The notes under the pieces are model-generated. The model was not told the DNA's origin. It was given only the letters and a program-made list of their open reading frames with translations, and did not search any database. From JAJECS01 sp965198185 (lineage in GTDB: Bacteria > Chloroflexota > UBA11872), in NCBI GenBank assembly GCA_965198185.1, contig CBDAOU010000002.1, positions 1,612,001 to 1,676,000 on the forward strand: a stretch of 64,000 bases of DNA. Direction: 5' to 3'. A program made the position numbers and the translations under genes. Within the stretch, counting starts at the first letter, position 1; each line of letters begins with the position of its first letter. Shown piece by piece: positions 43,933 to 51,933 of this stretch.

Positions 43933-45144
43933 ATGATCAGCCAAGCCCGCTACAGCGACGGGACCCGCAGCGCCACCATCACCCTCGAGCGCATCGATAC
44001 GTGGCTCGAAGAGGACCGGACGGTAATCAACTTTCCCGGCGTCGTCCCTCTGGACGGCGACCGGCTCTTCATGACGATTCACTGGTCGCGCCACGGCGAT
44101 GAGGGGAAGTTTGGCGAGCCGACGCGGGCATACCTCTCCGAGGACGCCGGCGAGACGTGGGCCGAAGCGCCGCGCGACTTCCCGATGGTCACCCGCGATC
44201 CCCGCACGGATTGGATGACCGAAAACTGGGACTCGGGGGCATGGGGGTTCCTGCGCGACGGCTCGATCGCGCGCATCGACCACAACACGCACAAGCAGCA
44301 CACGCTGGGCCATGATCGCTCGCAGGGGCATATGCACGAGCGATTCCAGCAGGAAGACCCGGAGTTCCGCTGGCACCGCTACGCCCGCGACGGCTCGAAG
44401 CTGGAGCACTGGACGTTCAAGGTTCCGGACGGGCCGCGCGAGCGGGCGTCGTATCAGTGCTATTCGCGCATCCTGGAGCTGGACGACGGCGACATCCTGA
44501 CGGCGCTGGAGTGGGTCGATCAGCTGTCCGAATCCGAGCAGCACCTCGACAAGAGCGGGCGCGTGCGCAAGTTCCGATTCGGCACGTTCATCGTGCGCTC
44601 CAGCGACCGCGGGCGGACGTGGAAGCGCGTCGCGATGTTCGATCCGGCGGAGGTCAACCCGGTCTACGGCGTGCACGACCGCGGGGTGGACGAAGGCCTG
44701 GACGAAGCCGACCTGGCCGTGCTGCCGAATGGGGACATCCTGTGCGTGATGCGCGCGGATTCCTACGCGCCGATGTTCCAGGCGCGTTCACGCGACGGCG
44801 GCCACACCTGGAGCGAGCCGGAGTCAACCGGCTGGCAGGGCGTGAAGCCGCGGCTTGAGGTGCTGCCGAACGGCGTGCTGGCCTGCGCGGCCGGGCGCGG
44901 CGGCTACGGCCACCCGCAGGTGACGCACGTGATGCTGAGCCTCGATGGCACCGGCAACCACTGGGAGGCGCCCTTCTACTTCCACACCGGCCCCGGCTGC
45001 TCCTACACGACCACCATGCAGCGCGACGGCAAGCTGCACGTGATGTACTCGCACTCGGACTTCACCCGCGAGATGGGCACCCACGCCCTGCCGAATCAGA
45101 AGATTCGACGGGCGGTGCTGGACGTGCAGGTGAGCGAGGGGTAG
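43933..45144 (+). CDS. sialidase-like propeller protein, tandem array member 4
   Basis: A 403-aa, more diverged member. Its first 21 residues copy member 3 almost exactly, then it departs (TWLEEDRTVINFPGVVPLDG) and rejoins the family at GRGGYGHPQVTHVMLSLDGT. Asp boxes are SSDRGRTWKRV and SRDGGHTWSEPES. The sharp change from near-identity to divergence marks a recombination point. No signal peptide. Confidence 0.82.
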   Translation: MISQARYSDGTRSATITLERIDTWLEEDRTVINFPGVVPLDGDRLFMTIHWSRHGDEGKFGEPTRAYLSEDAGETWAEAPRDFPMVTRDPRTDWMTENWDSGAWGFLRDGSIARIDHNTHKQHTLGHDRSQGHMHERFQQEDPEFRWHRYARDGSKLEHWTFKVPDGPRERASYQCYSRILELDDGDILTALEWVDQLSESEQHLDKSGRVRKFRFGTFIVRSSDRGRTWKRVAMFDPAEVNPVYGVHDRGVDEGLDEADLAVLPNGDILCVMRADSYAPMFQARSRDGGHTWSEPESTGWQGVKPRLEVLPNGVLACAAGRGGYGHPQVTHVMLSLDGTGNHWEAPFYFHTGPGCSYTTTMQRDGKLHVMYSHSDFTREMGTHALPNQKIRRAVLDVQVSEG

Positions 45145-45263
45145 CGCGGGCGGCCGCGGTTGTGCCGAGACGGCATGGATTGCTTGTGGGCCACGAGCCA
45201 GGATGAAGCGGTGGTCAGCAGGTCGGCCCACGCGAACGAACCGGCATCAAAGCGGCAGGCGCT

Positions 45264-46202
45264 ATGATTCGCACAATGGATTCTGAGGGCGCTTCGCAGA
45301 TACCGTCGCCCCCGCTCGATCGGGATAGTGCACTGGCGACGCTCCTGGAAGAAGGAGTCGTCTGGGGGGACGCGAGGCAGTGGCTGAAACATATGCCCTC
45401 GGGGTCGGTCGACCTGTTCTTCATGTCGCCGCCATACGCGAATGCCCGGGCGTATTCAAAGATCCCCCCCGATCGGTACGTCGAGTGGTTCCTGCCCCTC
45501 GCGCAATCCATGCTCGACGCAACGACCGGCGCCGGGTCCCTCGTGGTCAACATCAAGAATCGGGTAGCAAACTCCGGACCGTTGAAAGGCCAACGCCACC
45601 CGTACGTCTACGAATTGGTGCTCGAACTCCAGCGCATGGGATGGTGGTGGCTCGAGACGTACATCTGGGCCAAACCAAACGCCATCCCAGGACGCTTCGG
45701 ACCCCGCACCAAGGACGCGTTCGAGTACGTCTACCACTTCGCAAAAGGACCAAGGCCCTTCTTTGATCTCGACGCCGTCCGGGTCCCCTACAAGGCTGAC
45801 GCGGCCGAGATCGAACGCCGGCGCAAGGACACTAACGGCCGCCGCAACACCGACGCCGGATTCGGCAGAGATCGAACTCGAACCTACGAGCACGGCAGTG
45901 CAGATCCGGGAAACGTCATCGCAATCGGCCAGACCTACAACCAATTCAAGGGACCGGCCGGGCAGCACACGGCCGTAATGCCGGAGGGCTTGGCCGAGTT
46001 CTTCGTAAAGCTACTGTGCCCAGTTGAAGGCGTGGTCATCGATCCTTTCGCCGGATCGGGAACCTCCATCGTTCTCGCGCGCCGACACGGCCGCCGTGCC
46101 GGCGGCATCGAGATACATGCTGAGTATGTCGAAGTCGCTCGGCGTCGGCTCGCCGACGATCATGCCAGGCAGTCACCTGAGCAGCTCAGCATCGCTATCT
46201 GA
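45264..46202 (+). CDS. site-specific DNA methyltransferase (N4-cytosine type)
   Basis: A 312-aa beta-class methyltransferase: catalytic motif IV FFMSPPYANAR (SPPY, typical of N4-methylcytosine enzymes) near residue 54, and motif I IDPFAGSGTSIVLARR near 261, in the IV-before-I order. LRDTG-like FGPRTKDAFEYVYHFAKG lies between. It protects DNA for the nuclease encoded next, which it overlaps by about 41 nt. The pair follows the sialidase array directly. Confidence 0.9.
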   Translation: MIRTMDSEGASQIPSPPLDRDSALATLLEEGVVWGDARQWLKHMPSGSVDLFFMSPPYANARAYSKIPPDRYVEWFLPLAQSMLDATTGAGSLVVNIKNRVANSGPLKGQRHPYVYELVLELQRMGWWWLETYIWAKPNAIPGRFGPRTKDAFEYVYHFAKGPRPFFDLDAVRVPYKADAAEIERRRKDTNGRRNTDAGFGRDRTRTYEHGSADPGNVIAIGQTYNQFKGPAGQHTAVMPEGLAEFFVKLLCPVEGVVIDPFAGSGTSIVLARRHGRRAGGIEIHAEYVEVARRRLADDHARQSPEQLSIAI

Positions 46203-47304
46203 CCCAGAGCGGCATACCCTGGCGATCGCTGGGGCCACACCGAACCCGTCGGTTCGCCGGCAGGCAGTGGCGATCGTGCTCTCGAAGTCCAGTGACGCCC
46301 AATCCGAAGCGCGAGAACTTCTCACTCGAAGCTTCGTGGCTTCGATGCTATCGTTCTTCCACTACGTTCCTCAGGGTGATGCCATGGCATCCGAGAAGGA
46401 ATTCGCCGCCTCGTACAAGAAGCTCGCGGCGCTCACCGATGGCTTTACGGACATCGACCACGGGAAGCTCCTGGCCGCACTCACAGCGGCACCGTCCACG
46501 CTGGCGCCGCTCCGGATGATTCTGGGCTTCACCTACAACGAGTTGGCTTGGGCGATGAAGCTGACCCAGCCGGGAACCAAGATCCGTGGTGATGCACTCA
46601 AGAGGTTTGAACGGAGCCCGCACCCACAGCAGGCGACTCCTAAGGACCTGGCGATGATCGAAACACTTGTCACCACCGTGCTCGCCATCATGGGTGGCGA
46701 AGTCCTGCAGATTCCCCCAGCAGCTCGGCCGTTCTTCCACTCCAAGCTTGACAAGCGCGACACCAGCGGCGGATGGGACACGGTAGCCGCCGACGCTGGC
46801 GGGGTGCCATATTCAGCCCTGCTGTACCAACGGTATGTCGGCGGCGTGTGGCGGCAGGTCCAAGACGCCAATTCCGAGGTGAAAGGCGACCGCCTCCTCG
46901 AGAAGCCGATCGCGAATCTCTTCGACAGCCATGGCATTCCCTACTATCGGTCGGCGTCCGGAGCCGCTGGCGCGGCCAGGACCGCCGAGAGGTTCGGCTT
47001 CTCCCCCGGACCCGACTTCGCGCTGCCTGCACAGTCCCCCACGGTCATCGTCGAATCCAAAGTGGGCGAGGACGGCGGAACCGTTCGCGACAAGGCCGCC
47101 CGCATCAAGAACATGGCGGATCTGGCAAAGACGCGCGGTCTACTGGCCTGCGCCGTCGTCGACGGCAGAGGCTGGTCGGAACGCAAAAGCGCCCTTGCGG
47201 ACGTCATTATCGCCACCGAGGGCCGCACCTACTCGCTCGCGACCCTCCAGCACCTGCTCGAGATCCCGGAGATTTCGACCCTTCAAACCACCGGAGAGCC
47301 TTAG
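46162..47304 (+). CDS. type II restriction endonuclease, PD-(D/E)XK
   Basis: A 380-aa predicted nuclease overlapping the methyltransferase. The catalytic core is PGPDFALPAQSPTVIVESKV: PD near residue 284 and ESK about 13 residues later. The N-terminal 150 residues are helical (LRMILGFTYNELAWAMKL) and may bind the target. The start is uncertain: ATG 46162 or a downstream ATG (for example before LSFFHYVPQGDA). No close family was recognised. The methylase context makes the assignment good. The stop overlaps the next, convergent gene by 4 nt. Confidence 0.8.
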   Translation: MPGSHLSSSASLSDPERHTLAIAGATPNPSVRRQAVAIVLSKSSDAQSEARELLTRSFVASMLSFFHYVPQGDAMASEKEFAASYKKLAALTDGFTDIDHGKLLAALTAAPSTLAPLRMILGFTYNELAWAMKLTQPGTKIRGDALKRFERSPHPQQATPKDLAMIETLVTTVLAIMGGEVLQIPPAARPFFHSKLDKRDTSGGWDTVAADAGGVPYSALLYQRYVGGVWRQVQDANSEVKGDRLLEKPIANLFDSHGIPYYRSASGAAGAARTAERFGFSPGPDFALPAQSPTVIVESKVGEDGGTVRDKAARIKNMADLAKTRGLLACAVVDGRGWSERKSALADVIIATEGRTYSLATLQHLLEIPEISTLQTTGEP

Positions 47305-48320
47305 CCGATTCGTCCAACCCGCGCCGCCGTGCCGACCTCATCCACCTCCGCCCCAAAGTACCCCGGAAAATACTCCGAGCAGTTCTGCCTCAGCCACTCG
47401 ATGCTGAGCCGGACCCAGAGCTGCGGGTCGTAGTCGGGAAGACACGGCGGCTCCAGGCAGACTGGAATCGCATCGGGCTCGGGCGCTCCGGCCTGGAGGA
47501 TCGCGAAGATCTCGGCGATCTCGACGCTGCCGTATCCCACGGGCGCGTGAAAGAACTTCGGTTCGCCCGTGGTGGTGATGGATTGCACGCGCATGTCCCG
47601 CAGGTGCGCCATGGCGACGTAGGGCGCGGCGAGTTGCGCCGCCGTGACCTGGTCCTCCACGACCGCCAGGCTGTTGGAGAAGTCGTAGTTGATTCGCAGC
47701 CACGGCGAGGTGACGCCTTCGACGACGGGCACGATCTCGCTGATGCGGTAGTCCATGTGGTTCTCGAAGGCCAAGACGATCCCCAGGTCGGCAGCTACTC
47801 GGACGAGGTCCCGCAGGTTCTCGATCATGCAGTCGATCTGGACGTCCATCGGCACCTCGCGACTGAAGTGGCCGAAGCGCAACCCGCCGTTGGGCACCGG
47901 CTGCCCGGGCGGTCCCGGAGGGTCGGCGTTGACGATCTCCGTGAGGCGGCAACCGCCAGCGTGCAGAATCTCCAAGCTGCGGACGGCCGCCGCGCGAACG
48001 GGCGGCCATTCGTCACCCGGGACTGCCCAGGCGCCGCTCACGGACCCGACCCACTCGAGGCCGAACTCGGCCATGCGGCGTCCGGTGGCCGCGGCAGCCT
48101 CGGCGTCACCGAACCAGCTGCTGCCCATGTGCAGCGCCTCGAACCTGAGCTCCGCGCAGCGGTCGATCCACCAGTCCACGTGGTCGTCTGGACCTTCCGG
48201 ACCCACCGTGGTGGTGCCGTAGGGGTAGGGCAGGCCGCGGAAGCCGAACTCGGGTCGGTCGATGCGCAGCCCCGGATACGACACCCAGCGGTAGGCCGCC
48301 TGCGACCCGCCGAGCCTCAT
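47301..48320 (-). CDS. sugar phosphate isomerase/epimerase-like TIM barrel
   Basis: A 339-aa AP endonuclease 2/xylose isomerase-like barrel. FENHMDYR-type VLAFENHMDYRI, INYDFSNS and VAMAHLRDMR carry the usual metal-binding Glu, Asp and His. A Trp/Tyr-rich N-terminus (YRWVSYPGLRID) is unusual. ATG 48320 was chosen; a longer frame runs into the next gene. It lies 25 bp after the Gfo/Idh gene, and such pairs commonly act on inositols or rare sugars. Confidence 0.8.
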   Translation of the reverse strand: MRLGGSQAAYRWVSYPGLRIDRPEFGFRGLPYPYGTTTVGPEGPDDHVDWWIDRCAELRFEALHMGSSWFGDAEAAAATGRRMAEFGLEWVGSVSGAWAVPGDEWPPVRAAAVRSLEILHAGGCRLTEIVNADPPGPPGQPVPNGGLRFGHFSREVPMDVQIDCMIENLRDLVRVAADLGIVLAFENHMDYRISEIVPVVEGVTSPWLRINYDFSNSLAVVEDQVTAAQLAAPYVAMAHLRDMRVQSITTTGEPKFFHAPVGYGSVEIAEIFAILQAGAPEPDAIPVCLEPPCLPDYDPQLWVRLSIEWLRQNCSEYFPGYFGAEVDEVGTAARVGRIG

Positions 48321-48345
48321 GGCGCGGCCGTGTCGGGCGCGTTCG

Positions 48346-49392
48346 CTAGACCCACCCGTGGTCGGGGTGAATGGGAGTGCCGCTGGTTTGGGAGATCCAT
48401 TCCGAGCCGCTTTCCAGCATGACTTCCCGGCCGGTGATGGCCGACTGCTCCGCGGCGAACAGGATTTCCATGATGTGCCGCGCGTACGGTCCGTGCGTGG
48501 GCGGCTCAATGTCGCGCGCGATGCTGTCGGCGAAGGCCCGCCATTCGTTGGTGAACTCGGCCGGTGGGCGCGTGAAGGGCACGTCCTCCCACACGTCGCC
48601 CTTGCCGACGCGCACGTATTCCTCGAAGTGGTGGCTGAACTTCAGGGTGCCGTTGGCGCAGATGACCTGGCCTGAGTAGTCCGGGGCGCCGTCGGCGAAA
48701 CCCACGGCAACCGCCACTCCCGCGCGCCCATTCTTGTAGCGAACGAAGATTACGTCCGAGTCGTCGCCGGCCTGGTAGTTCGCGTGGGTGCCGATGGCCG
48801 CCGACACGGACATGGCCTGCGAGCCCATGAGCCACGTCAGGCGATCGACGACGTGCACGCCGTTGGCCAGCAACATGCCGCCGCCGTGATAGCGGCTGCG
48901 GTACTGCGGCCTTCGGTCCTCATGGTTCCAGTTCTTGGACATGTAGCACACCGCGGTGATGACCGGCCCGAGCTGACCCGAATCAAGGATCGACTTGGCG
49001 GTGATGCTGGTGGGATAGAAGTGCTGGGTCAGCCCCACCATGAGCTTGCGGTGGTTGGCCTCGGCGGCGGCGATCATGGCGTCGCAGTGCGCCAGGCTCA
49101 GGGCCATGGGCTTCTCGACCAGCACGTGCTTGCCGGCGTTGAGCGCGTCAATGGTGAGGCGGTGGTGCAGTTGGTGCCCCAGCACCACCGCCACGGCGTC
49201 GATGTCGTCGTCCTGCAGCAGCTCGGTGTGCGAGGCGTAGCCGCGCGGGATGTCGTACTCGCCCATGTAGCGCTGCCGCGGTTCCTCAAGCAAGTCCGCC
49301 ACCGCAATGACACGCACGTCGTCCAGCGTGGCGATGGCCTCGCAGTGCGACCGCGCAATTCCGCCCAGGCCGATGATCCCGACGTTCAGCAT
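48346..49392 (-). CDS. Gfo/Idh/MocA-family dehydrogenase
   Basis: A 348-aa NAD(P)-dependent oxidoreductase. GIIGLGGIARSHCEAI is the dinucleotide loop, HVLVEKPMALSLAHCDAM the Gfo/Idh signature with the conserved Lys (about residue 95), and GGGMLLANGVHVVDRLTWL contains the conserved Asp/His region. The sugar is unknown. It is paired with the TIM-barrel isomerase and lies 70 bp from the double-Cache gene. Confidence 0.92.
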   Translation of the reverse strand: MLNVGIIGLGGIARSHCEAIATLDDVRVIAVADLLEEPRQRYMGEYDIPRGYASHTELLQDDDIDAVAVVLGHQLHHRLTIDALNAGKHVLVEKPMALSLAHCDAMIAAAEANHRKLMVGLTQHFYPTSITAKSILDSGQLGPVITAVCYMSKNWNHEDRRPQYRSRYHGGGMLLANGVHVVDRLTWLMGSQAMSVSAAIGTHANYQAGDDSDVIFVRYKNGRAGVAVAVGFADGAPDYSGQVICANGTLKFSHHFEEYVRVGKGDVWEDVPFTRPPAEFTNEWRAFADSIARDIEPPTHGPYARHIMEILFAAEQSAITGREVMLESGSEWISQTSGTPIHPDHGWV

Positions 49393-49461
49393 GAGGCCAC
49401 TATCGCCTACTGACGCGCCATCCGCACCTCGGCGCCGACCGGCTCTCGGACGCCCTCGCGC

Positions 49462-50403
49462 CTACTCCTCATACCACCCCGACCCGATGAGCAAGCCATC
49501 GTGGCGCACCGCCCACGCGTGCTTGGTCGCTTGCTGGCCGGTCGCGGGGTTCAGGAAGACGTAGTCCACCCATAGCCCGTCGGCATCCGCGGCGAGCAGT
49601 TCAGCACCGAACACACGCCCCGTGATATCCGTGCCCAGCGAGCCATTGAGGTTCTGACCCAGCGCATTCGGGTCGGAGTGGGCGATCGCGCGGCCATCTT
49701 CATCGAAAATGTAGACATACCACTGGCCGTCCACGCTTTCACTGGAGCTGTAGTAGGCCAGGGTCGCTTCGCGCCCTTCCGTTTCGTAGCGGCTGACGGC
49801 GCGGGCCACGAACGCCTGTGTGTAGGTCGCCGGATCGTCCTCGCGCGAAATAGGCTCATACCAGCCCGAGGCGAATGACAAGCCGTCGTGCTTGATGACC
49901 CAGGTGTGCTTGCGCTCCGGCTCGCCGGTCGACGGATTCACGAACACGTAGTCCACCCAGCGCCCATCCTCGTCCGCCGCCACCACGTCGAGCCCGTAAG
50001 GCTTGCCGGTGATATCGGACCGCACGGCGGGCGTCGTCCCTACGAAGTCGGGGCGCGCGGGATTCGCCAGGACGTAGCCGTTCTCGTCGAGCAGGAACAC
50101 GTACCACGGGCCGTCGATGCTCTCCCTCGACGAGTGATAGGCGATGGATGCCTCGCGCCCCTCGGCGTCGTAGCGATCGATGGCTTCCTGCACCACCCGC
50201 TGGGTATACGCGGCGGGATCGGCCACGCGCATGACGGCCGAGTCGATCATCTCCTGGGCTTCCGCGCGCGTCAGTGCGTCAGGCTCCGGGGTTCGAGCCA
50301 TGGCACCAATGGCGATGATGAGTGCGACGACCGAGAGAATGCCGGCGACGGTTGCCACGATTGAATCGACGTTGGTCTTGGCCTGTTCCCGAAGCTCTTG
50401 CAT
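49462..50403 (-). CDS. membrane-anchored double-Cache sensor protein
   Basis: A 313-aa protein with one N-terminal membrane helix (about residues 15-35, IVATVAGILSVVALIIAIGA) followed by two tandem Cache-like sensor domains. Each repeats the layout YDAEGREASIAYHSSRESID / YETEGREATLAYYSSSESVD, then a DE(N/D)G turn, GTD-ITG and HDGL...SGWYE. No HAMP, kinase or chemotaxis domain follows. ATG 50403 has ggggaa upstream and is preferred to GTG 50421. It may bind a small ligand outside the cell and signal through an unseen partner. Confidence 0.85.
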   Translation of the reverse strand: MQELREQAKTNVDSIVATVAGILSVVALIIAIGAMARTPEPDALTRAEAQEMIDSAVMRVADPAAYTQRVVQEAIDRYDAEGREASIAYHSSRESIDGPWYVFLLDENGYVLANPARPDFVGTTPAVRSDITGKPYGLDVVAADEDGRWVDYVFVNPSTGEPERKHTWVIKHDGLSFASGWYEPISREDDPATYTQAFVARAVSRYETEGREATLAYYSSSESVDGQWYVYIFDEDGRAIAHSDPNALGQNLNGSLGTDITGRVFGAELLAADADGLWVDYVFLNPATGQQATKHAWAVRHDGLLIGSGWYEE

Positions 50404-50614
50404 CTGCCGTTCCCCGCTCACTCACGGCCCGCCATCGACTGGCGGAAAATCTTACCGCCTATCTTGCCACCCACTGTCAACAGGGTGACAGGGTGAAGGT
50501 CGCGAAACTTCTATCCGCAGCGCGGACGATTGCCGAATCTATTCGAGAAGAGGACCGGCAAGGCGATCAAGGGCTGGGACCTGTCTCGGGCGAGACGCCG
50601 CACGCGTCCACCCG

Positions 50615-51913
50615 TCACCTTGGGACGGTCAACGGCGCCAGCATCTCGTCGGTGATGTACTTGCCCAGCGAGAACAGCTTGCGGTCCGTGTACCAGAGAA
50701 TGCGGCGTCCGTCGCGCTCGGTGAGGCTGGAGTACATCGACAGCCACCACATGTAGAGCGGAAAGACGCCCACCTTCTTCGTGTCGAAGAGCAGCAGCGG
50801 CTCGCTGAACCACACCGGCTGATGGGCGTCCGGACGGTGCTCGCCGACGGCCAGGAACTGCGGGCGGCGGCTTTCCAGCGCCAGCGGTCCCTTGCCGCCA
50901 TAGCCCCAGCCGTCGTGATTCTGGAAGAGCAGCAGGTAGCGCCCGTCTTCCATCCCATACATCGGCGAGGGTGAGTTGGGGTTGAGCATGGGCTCGCCGC
51001 CGTCGCGGAAGCGCAGGATCTCGGTTGGACGCCAGGTGAGGGCCTCGGCGTCGTCGGACACCGTGTACCAGAGCTCGCCGTTGGCCGTGCGCATCTCGGC
51101 GAACAGCCGTCCGTCCGGCAGCAGCACCAGCCCCGGCTCCTCGCAGAAGGTATAGCCGTCGGACGCCTGCGGCTCGAAGCTCACCGGAACCTGGATCAGG
51201 TTCTCGTCCTCGGGCAGCCAGGTGATCTGCACGTCCTTGGGGTCCGGCCCGTCGTCGATGTTGTCGAAGCGCAGAAACTCGCAGCGAAACTCGCGGAACA
51301 TGCCGTTGGGCCGGTCGCCCATGTGCGGCACGTACGGCTTGGGCGTGATGTACTGCGCCGCCCAGCGGGTGAGCGCCACGACGTGCCGTCCCTTGGCGTC
51401 GCGAATGGGCTTCTGCCAGACGATCCCCATGGGCGGCACCGTGGGATCCGGATGATCGATCGGCGTGCGGCGGTATTCGATATCAACCCCGCCGTCGATC
51501 CAGGTGTGGCCGTCGTCATCCGAGTAGCGGCAGCGCAGCACGGCGTTGAGGGCGTTTTCGCCGTAGCCGACGGAACGGTTGTAGTAACAGTAGATGCGCC
51601 CGCTGGACGTGATGACGGGAAAGCCGAAGCTGCTTACCTGGCCGGCCGTCCCGGCCTCGTGAATCTGCGCCGGCTCGGTCCACGTGTGGCCGTGGTCAGT
51701 GCTGTGGGCGAAGTAAACGCCGTAGTCGCGTGCGTCCGGCTCATAGGCCAGGGTCCAGATCGCGAGCAGGTCGCCGCCCGGCGTGTAGTCCACGAGCACG
51801 TGGTCCTGGTGCTCGGGGTGTTCAGGCACCCGCGTGGGGAGGTGGAGCACCAGGTCCGGGTCCGTGCGCCGCCAGTCCTTGCTATAGCAGGCGTAGTCGC
51901 CTTCAACCGGCAT
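50615..51913 (-). CDS. sialidase-like propeller protein (type B, copy 1)
   Basis: A 432-aa protein beginning MPVEGDYACYSKDWRRTDPD. Asp boxes are STDHGHTWTEP and SDDDGHTWIDG, and VSDDAEALTWRPTEIL is a degenerate third. It is clearly paralogous to the gene at 60891 (shared N-terminus, GDLLAIWT, RFDNIDDGP/RFDNIDEGP, DGGEPM). No signal peptide. It is 20 bp downstream of the GH42-like gene on the same strand. Confidence 0.83.
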   Translation of the reverse strand: MPVEGDYACYSKDWRRTDPDLVLHLPTRVPEHPEHQDHVLVDYTPGGDLLAIWTLAYEPDARDYGVYFAHSTDHGHTWTEPAQIHEAGTAGQVSSFGFPVITSSGRIYCYYNRSVGYGENALNAVLRCRYSDDDGHTWIDGGVDIEYRRTPIDHPDPTVPPMGIVWQKPIRDAKGRHVVALTRWAAQYITPKPYVPHMGDRPNGMFREFRCEFLRFDNIDDGPDPKDVQITWLPEDENLIQVPVSFEPQASDGYTFCEEPGLVLLPDGRLFAEMRTANGELWYTVSDDAEALTWRPTEILRFRDGGEPMLNPNSPSPMYGMEDGRYLLLFQNHDGWGYGGKGPLALESRRPQFLAVGEHRPDAHQPVWFSEPLLLFDTKKVGVFPLYMWWLSMYSSLTERDGRRILWYTDRKLFSLGKYITDEMLAPLTVPR

Positions 51914-51933
51914 CGCCGTTGTCCCTTCGCTGG

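Noticed and set aside
46773..48422. + strand frame of 549 codons over the restriction gene end and the TIM-barrel gene
   Set aside because: Frame-shifted shadow of both genes; Arg-rich translation with no domain.
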